Below, piece by piece: positions 6,248 through 9,318 of a stretch of 9,318 nucleotides of DNA. The first letter of the stretch is position 1; every line of letters starts with the position of its first letter. The notes beneath the pieces are model-generated. The model was given only the letters and a program-made list of their open reading frames with translations, was not told the DNA's origin and ran no database searches. A program made the translations under genes and the position numbers. Source of the DNA: Methanobacterium sp. (lineage in GTDB: Archaea > Methanobacteriota > Methanobacteria > Methanobacteriales > Methanobacteriaceae); assembly GCA_003162115.1 (NCBI GenBank), contig PMMV01000066.1:14189-23506 (forward strand), read 5' to 3'.

Positions 6248-6875
6248 GATAGTTACAGATAAAGAAAAATTATTAAATAATTTAAAAAGACTTGAGTCGC
6301 AATTTTCTGAAGGTAAAGTTTCTAAAAGGCAGTATAATCTAGAAAAAAGAGTTTTAGAGGATAAATTAGACACTGTTTTGGCTGCAGATCGTATAAAAAA
6401 ACTTCAAGGTAAAGAAGTAACAGAAAAACCATTAGATTACTGGACAGATAAGAAGAAAGAAGATGAAGATATAGAGGAGAAGGAAGCTCTCATAAAAAAA
6501 TATGTTACAACTCCTAAAACAGCTCCTGTTACCGAAACAAAAAGTTCTGGTCTGTCAAGGGGAAGGTTATCCTTGTTTATATTTGTTGTTGCAGCATTTT
6601 TCGTTGGCACGGGATATGGGATATATGTTATAAGCATGCCCTCAAATAACTCTGCAGTAGCTATGACTGTAAATGACAGTGCATTTCCTGCAGCAAATAA
6701 TACAACCGCAAACAAAACCAATACAACCACAACTAAAAGTACAACCGCGGTAACAACAACTAAGAATACAACTCCATCTACAACTAAAACTACAACTTCA
6801 ACTAAAACTATAATTTCAAATAACTCAAATAATTCAAAAAAATCAACTTCAAAACCCACGACAAATAGTACATAA
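6243..6875 (+). CDS. Single-pass membrane protein with Thr/Asn-rich external tail
   Basis: About 210 residues if translation begins at ATT 6243 (ATA 6249 would remove two). I do not recognise a named family. The first ~60 residues are charged and helical, with 'LESQFSEGKVSKRQYNLEKR', which resembles short helical-hairpin or SHOCT-like motifs at membrane-protein termini. A Lys/Glu-rich segment follows, then one transmembrane helix at about 109-131 preceded by 'SRGR', so the N-terminus should be inside. The tail (about 132-210) is built mostly of Thr, Asn, Ser and Lys and holds about ten N-X-S/T sequons, as expected for a glycosylated spacer through the pseudomurein wall. The only canonical in-frame start, TTG 6378, would discard the first 45 residues and lacks a good ribosome-binding site. 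The gene overlaps the pheA stop (ATTGA), suggesting coupled translation. Function is unknown. Confidence 0.8.
   Translation: MEIVTDKEKLLNNLKRLESQFSEGKVSKRQYNLEKRVLEDKLDTVLAADRIKKLQGKEVTEKPLDYWTDKKKEDEDIEEKEALIKKYVTTPKTAPVTETKSSGLSRGRLSLFIFVVAAFFVGTGYGIYVISMPSNNSAVAMTVNDSAFPAANNTTANKTNTTTTKSTTAVTTTKNTTPSTTKTTTSTKTIISNNSNNSKKSTSKPTTNST
6697..6870 (+). repeat. Low-complexity Thr/Asn-coding tract
   Basis: The DNA is dominated by ACA/ACT threonine and AAT/AAC asparagine codons with short imperfect repeats such as 'acaacta' and 'caactaaaac'. It encodes the outer tail of the membrane protein. Such tracts change length easily by slippage, so the tail length probably varies between strains. The long valine- and leucine-rich frame on the opposite strand is only the complement of this composition. 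Confidence 0.75.
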
Positions 6876-6899
6876 ACCTAAGTCCGTAGACTGGAAAAT

Positions 6900-6937
6900 T
6901 TAGAGTGAAAAAATTACTCTAATTAGCCTTTTCATTT
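6900..6937 (+). terminator. Possible hairpin/T-rich terminator after the CBS-ligase-pheA-membrane protein unit
   Basis: TTAGAGTGA (6900-6908) can pair with TTACTCTAA (6914-6922) as a 9-bp stem containing one G-U pair, with a five-A loop. A T-rich stretch (CCTTTTCATTTT, 6927-6938) follows. It lies 24 bases after the membrane-protein stop and ahead of the lipoprotein's Shine-Dalgarno, a natural place for transcription to end. Archaeal termination depends mainly on T-tracts, and this one is interrupted, so termination may be partial. Confidence 0.45.
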
Positions 6938-6957
6938 TAATTGTTGAAGGTGAAAAA

Positions 6958-7491
6958 TTGAGAAAATATATAATTCTAGTTATCTTTCTAGTATTTTCTG
7001 TTGTTCTTGCATCTGGATGCGTATCCAATAATAATCAAAGCAGCATAAATAAAACATACTCTCAAAATAACATTTCATTCAAATACCCAGGTAGCTGGGA
7101 GATTGTAAATGCAACATCTCCAAATGCTGTTGTAGCAGTAGCCGATCCTAAAACCCTAGAAAATGGAAGTCCCACAACTCTGGTTGTAATCCAGAAACCT
7201 ATTGTAGCTACCGGATCTGATATTAACACTATATACTCATCAAATTATGCTCAATTTTTCAATAATTCAGATTATCAACGGGTATCTGAAGGTAATATTA
7301 CAGTAAATGGTGTAAATGCTCTTGAAAATATTTATAAAACTAATACTACCGTTTCCCCAATACAGTATCAAGCAATATGGTTGAATGAAAATGGCAACAT
7401 CTATGTTATACTCTGCATTGCAAAAGTATCTGACTTTGAAGGTCAACAGGCCAACTTTAACCTAATATTGGACACCTTCAAGTCGCAGTAA
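6958..7491 (+). CDS. PsbP-like lipoprotein
   Basis: A 177-residue exported protein. The start is TTG at 6958, supported by GAAGGTGA at 6946-6953. The N-terminus is a lipoprotein signal: 'MRKY', a hydrophobic stretch, then the lipobox 'LASGC' with Cys21 as the predicted lipid-anchored residue, followed by an Asn/Ser-rich linker. From about residue 35 the sequence reads as a PsbP-like fold ('ISFKYPGSWEIV' near the start, 'VNGVNALENIY' in the middle, and a final 'FNLILDTFKS' helix), common in small lipoproteins of methanogens. It should sit on the outer face of the membrane. Ligand and role are unknown; the archaeal members are not photosystem proteins. A hairpin separates it from the upstream genes and T-tracts follow it, so it is probably its own transcription unit. 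The neighbouring gene also encodes a wall-facing protein, which may or may not be meaningful. Confidence 0.88.
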   Translation: MRKYIILVIFLVFSVVLASGCVSNNNQSSINKTYSQNNISFKYPGSWEIVNATSPNAVVAVADPKTLENGSPTTLVVIQKPIVATGSDINTIYSSNYAQFFNNSDYQRVSEGNITVNGVNALENIYKTNTTVSPIQYQAIWLNENGNIYVILCIAKVSDFEGQQANFNLILDTFKSQ

Positions 7492-7496
7492 CTTCA

Positions 7497-7536
7497 TTTT
7501 TTATAATAAAATTCTTAAATATTTCAAATTTTTTTT
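7497..7536 (+). terminator. T-tract terminators after the lipoprotein gene
   Basis: A run of six T (7497-7502) begins five bases after the lipoprotein stop codon and a run of eight T occurs at 7529-7536. The second is flanked by TTCAAA (7523-7528) and TTTGAA (7534-7539), a weak 6-bp hairpin. Oligo-T tracts just after a stop codon are the usual archaeal termination signal. Confidence 0.55.
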
Positions 7537-7825
7537 GAATTTTGTCTATTTGTGATTCAAGTGTTTAACCAATTTCAGTTTATACAAAATTATATATTAG
7601 TAACTTCAAATACAATTATATCTGTTAAAAGTACTATCTTTATAATACAGATAAAGAGCCTTAAAAAGAGCCAAAATAATCTGCTTTTACTTTAGTTGCA
7701 TCACATGAGATAACTGATGTACAAAATGAAGAATATTTAAAACTTCAATAATCTTAGGATAGGTTCTATTATTCTGTTAATTGAATTAAAAATTTTCAAA
7801 TATACTATTAATAAAAAGCTCATAA

Positions 7826-7843
7826 TAACACTTATATGTGTTA
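7826..7843. promoter_or_regulatory. Palindrome enclosing a TATA-like box upstream of the NusA-like gene
   Basis: TAACAC and GTGTTA are perfect 6-bp arms around TTATAT. The core resembles an archaeal TATA element, so a regulator binding the arms would block the pre-initiation complex. If it is the promoter, transcription would begin near 7860 and leave a leader of about 80 bases before ATG 7940. No other copy was noticed in the window. This is a positional inference. Confidence 0.35.
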
Positions 7844-7939
7844 ATAAAATTTCAAGTTTACAGTAAAATTCAGGTTGATGAGCTAATTTAGGGGTTATTA
7901 ACAATTATTATTATCAAATAACAATTAGGAGGAATGTAA

Positions 7940-8437
7940 ATGGTATTGCCAGTATGCGATGTCTGTTTAAAAAGCGGAATATTATGTCAGGGTTGTGAGA
8001 ACAAACTTAAAAGTGGTGAGATAACCCAACTTGACTTAGACATTGCAAAGGTACTTTTCAAGCTTGGTGATGGTAAATTAGGATTTAAAAGGACCATAGA
8101 AGTTGGAGATATTGTTATTATTGTTACAGGGAAGGACCAGGTTGGAAAACTCATAGGCAAGAGCGGAAAGATCGTGAGGGAACTATCAAGAACTGCAGGA
8201 AAAAAGATCAGAGTTGTAGGTGAAGATTCAGACCTACGTGCTACTGCTAGGGATATATTGGCCCCTGCAAGGGTATCTGGTGTAAATATAATATACGAAA
8301 CTGATGGTGAAGAAAAGTATAAGGTAAGGGTCATGAGGGAAGATTCAAGAAAGCTTCCAGGAAGACTCGACATTCTCAACGATATTATTAAAATGCTCAC
8401 CGGTGAAGAAACCGTTGTAGTAGTTGATAAAAATTGA
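7940..8437 (+). CDS. NusA-like KH-domain RNA-binding protein with N-terminal zinc finger
   Basis: A 165-residue archaeal protein of the predicted transcription elongation factor type. It begins with a compact Cys4 zinc finger, Cys6, 9, 16 and 19 (C-X2-C-X6-C-X2-C). A helical linker and a strand-rich segment follow, then a KH domain whose GxxG loop is visible as 'LIGKSGK' (GKSG at 73-76), leading into 'ELSRTAGKKIRVV'. The C-terminal part continues with basic residues and may form a second KH-like half, ending in a beta strand of valines. KH domains bind single-stranded RNA or DNA; in the NusA family they contact nascent RNA near RNA polymerase, which is the inferred role here. AGGAGG at 7927-7932 is seven bases before ATG 7940 and fixes the start; the preceding ATG at 7934 is followed at once by TAA. 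coaBC starts 16 bases downstream and is probably cotranscribed. Confidence 0.9.
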   Translation: MVLPVCDVCLKSGILCQGCENKLKSGEITQLDLDIAKVLFKLGDGKLGFKRTIEVGDIVIIVTGKDQVGKLIGKSGKIVRELSRTAGKKIRVVGEDSDLRATARDILAPARVSGVNIIYETDGEEKYKVRVMREDSRKLPGRLDILNDIIKMLTGEETVVVVDKN

Positions 8438-8453
8438 TAGTGAGGAAATTTAA

Positions 8454-9318
8454 ATGGAAATAGTTCTTTGTGTAACAGGTAGTGTTGCTGCAGTTGAATC
8501 TGTGAAACTTGCAAGAGAACTTAAAAGACAGGGGGCCGAAGTTAAATGCTTCATGAGCGATGATGCATGTAATATAATTCATCCTAACAGTATGGAGTTT
8601 GCTACGGGTCAAGAAGTTGTTTTGGAACTCACAGGGGGAATCGAGCATGTGAAATATGCCCAAGCTGATCTTATACTTGTTGCACCCGCTACTGCAAATT
8701 TGATAAGTAAGTTTGCATACAAAATTGCGGACAATCCAATAAGCACACTTTTAATAACAGCATTTGGATATTCAACCCCAATTATATTTGTGCCATCTAT
8801 GCACGATTCCATGTACAAATCTATATCTGAAAACATACAGAAAGTCAAGGATGAAGGTATTATATTTTTAGAACCAAAAAGGGAAGAGGGAAAGGCAAAA
8901 TTTCCAAACATAGATGATATAACTCTACAAACTTTAAGAGAAACTTCAGAAGGAAAATTAAAGAGTAAAAAAATTCTAGTAAGTGCAGGTGGTACTTATG
9001 AAGAAATTGATTATGTAAGGGGTATTACGAATAGAAGTTCAGGAAAAATGGGTCTTGAAATAGCTAGGGAAGCCTTCATACAAGGTGCTGATGTTACTAT
9101 GGTCATCGGCAGGATAGAGGTACGTATTCCTAAAGTTTTTGAAAAGGTTCAAGCGGAATCTACAGAAGAAATGCAGAGATTCCTCGTGGAATTACTCCCA
9201 AAAAATGATATATTTGTATCTGCTGCAGCAGTATCGGATTTTACTTTAGAAAGGACATCAAATAAAAAAACAGATAAGATTTCTTCTGAAGAAGATTTAA
9301 TACTCCATTTAAAACCTT
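8454..9318 (+). CDS. coaBC: Bifunctional phosphopantothenoylcysteine decarboxylase / phosphopantothenate-cysteine ligase (3' end outside window)
   Basis: Carries out two successive steps of coenzyme A synthesis: joining cysteine to 4'-phosphopantothenate (CoaB) and decarboxylating the product to 4'-phosphopantetheine (CoaC, FMN-dependent). ATG 8454 is preceded by TGAGGA at 8441-8446. The frame is open for 288 codons to the window edge without a stop. The CoaC half spans about residues 1-165: 'VTGSVAA' (7-13) for FMN binding, the catalytic His65 in 'GGIEHVKYAQ', 'APATAN' (77-82), 'KIADNP' (90-95), and 'PSMHDSMY' (114-121), an archaeal form of the substrate-clamp motif. The CoaB half begins near 172: 'LVSAGGTYEEIDYVRGITNR' with 'SSGKMG' (195-200), 'SAAAVSDF' (256-263), and a lysine-rich segment around K271-K275 where the CoaB active-site lysine is expected. 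'LILHLKP' at the edge precedes the usual C-terminal part, which should continue for roughly 100 residues. Confidence 0.96.
   Translation, partial: MEIVLCVTGSVAAVESVKLARELKRQGAEVKCFMSDDACNIIHPNSMEFATGQEVVLELTGGIEHVKYAQADLILVAPATANLISKFAYKIADNPISTLLITAFGYSTPIIFVPSMHDSMYKSISENIQKVKDEGIIFLEPKREEGKAKFPNIDDITLQTLRETSEGKLKSKKILVSAGGTYEEIDYVRGITNRSSGKMGLEIAREAFIQGADVTMVIGRIEVRIPKVFEKVQAESTEEMQRFLVELLPKNDIFVSAAAVSDFTLERTSNKKTDKISSEEDLILHLKP

Larger units (their letters stand above)
7492..7939. other. 448-base AT-rich intergenic region
   Basis: I find no convincing coding frame, tRNA, or CRISPR-type repeat here. It holds the T-tracts above, TATA-like boxes at 7590-7597 (TTATATAT) and 7638-7646 (CTTTATAAT), and a spaced inverted repeat TATCTGT/ACAGATA (7619-7625 and 7647-7653) around the second box. 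There is also a direct repeat AAAGAGCC (7653-7660, 7665-7672) and a possible hairpin TGCATCA/TGATGTA (7697-7703, 7715-7721). Near the downstream gene are a palindrome at 7826-7843 and a direct repeat AACAATTA (7900-7907, 7920-7927) spaced exactly 20 bases. In DNA this AT-rich, several of these short repeats are expected by chance. A small non-coding RNA or a long leader for the NusA-like gene is possible but not shown. Confidence 0.6.

Noticed and set aside
6437..6859. Long open frame on the minus strand, rich in valine and leucine
   Set aside because: It is the complement of the Thr/Asn-coding low-complexity tract; the repetitive composition removes stop codons from the opposite strand. It has no domain and no ribosome-binding site.
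7817..7884. Distant inverted repeat AGCTCAT / ATGAGCT that could close a leader structure
   Set aside because: Seven-base matches over this distance are expected several times by chance in this region; no support from extension or compensating pairs.
7700..7885. Sequences resembling C/D-box guide RNA elements (TGATGA-like at 7876-7881, CTGA at 7714-7717)
   Set aside because: Boxes are imperfect and not in C-D'-C'-D order or spacing, and no flanking K-turn pairing is visible.
7934..7939. ATG-TAA minimal ORF directly before the NusA-like start
   Set aside because: The ribosome-binding site is one base away, too close to use; it is probably accidental.

Overview
The window looks like a chromosomal segment of a mesophilic methanogenic archaeon of the Methanobacteriales, most likely Methanobacterium or a close relative. 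The evidence is AT-rich DNA, archaeal Shine-Dalgarno sites (GGAGG/GGTGA type), TATA-like rather than -35/-10 promoter signals, and the gene set itself: a tandem run of CBS-domain proteins next to a thermophile-type (Rnl3, MthRnl/Pab1020-like) RNA ligase, an ACT-domain prephenate dehydratase, an archaeal zinc-finger/KH NusA-like protein and an archaeal CoaBC. The species assignment is an inference from gene content. All genes lie on the + strand.

Layout. Positions 1-4112 hold five consecutive CBS-domain genes. The first is cut by the window edge and ends in a Cys4 zinc ribbon. The other four each carry four CBS motifs. A small membrane-type ORF (1141-1374) sits between the second and third. 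Next comes the RNA ligase (4113-5366), then prephenate dehydratase pheA (5405-6247), then a single-pass membrane protein with a coiled-coil-like cytoplasmic part and a Thr/Asn-rich, sequon-rich outer tail (6243-6875). A hairpin and T-rich stretch (6900-6937) may end this unit. A PsbP-like lipoprotein gene follows (6958-7491), then a 448-base AT-rich non-coding region (7492-7939) with T-tract terminators, TATA-like boxes and small palindromes. The window closes with a NusA-like KH protein (7940-8437) and the first 288 codons of coaBC (8454 to the edge).

How the genes may work together. Most genes from 1 to 6875 touch, overlap or are separated by a few bases, so they probably form one or two operons. 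CBS pairs usually bind adenylates (AMP, ADP, ATP, SAM), and the RNA ligase consumes ATP to make a ligase-AMP intermediate. An adenylate-sensing function tied to RNA ligation is therefore an attractive but unproven idea. PheA (phenylalanine synthesis) and CoaBC (coenzyme A synthesis) are housekeeping enzymes that probably share only transcription or ancestry of gene order.

The most surprising direct observation concerns start codons. The RNA ligase reading frame contains an intact N-terminal zinc ribbon that lies upstream of its first ATG. The frame is closed by the previous gene's TGA with no ATG, GTG or TTG in between, and an excellent Shine-Dalgarno site sits eight bases before an ATT codon. 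The membrane-protein gene at 6243 has the same problem: no canonical start precedes its conserved-looking N-terminal region. Two genes in one cluster thus appear to use ATT/ATA-type starts, and others nearby use TTG or possibly CTG.
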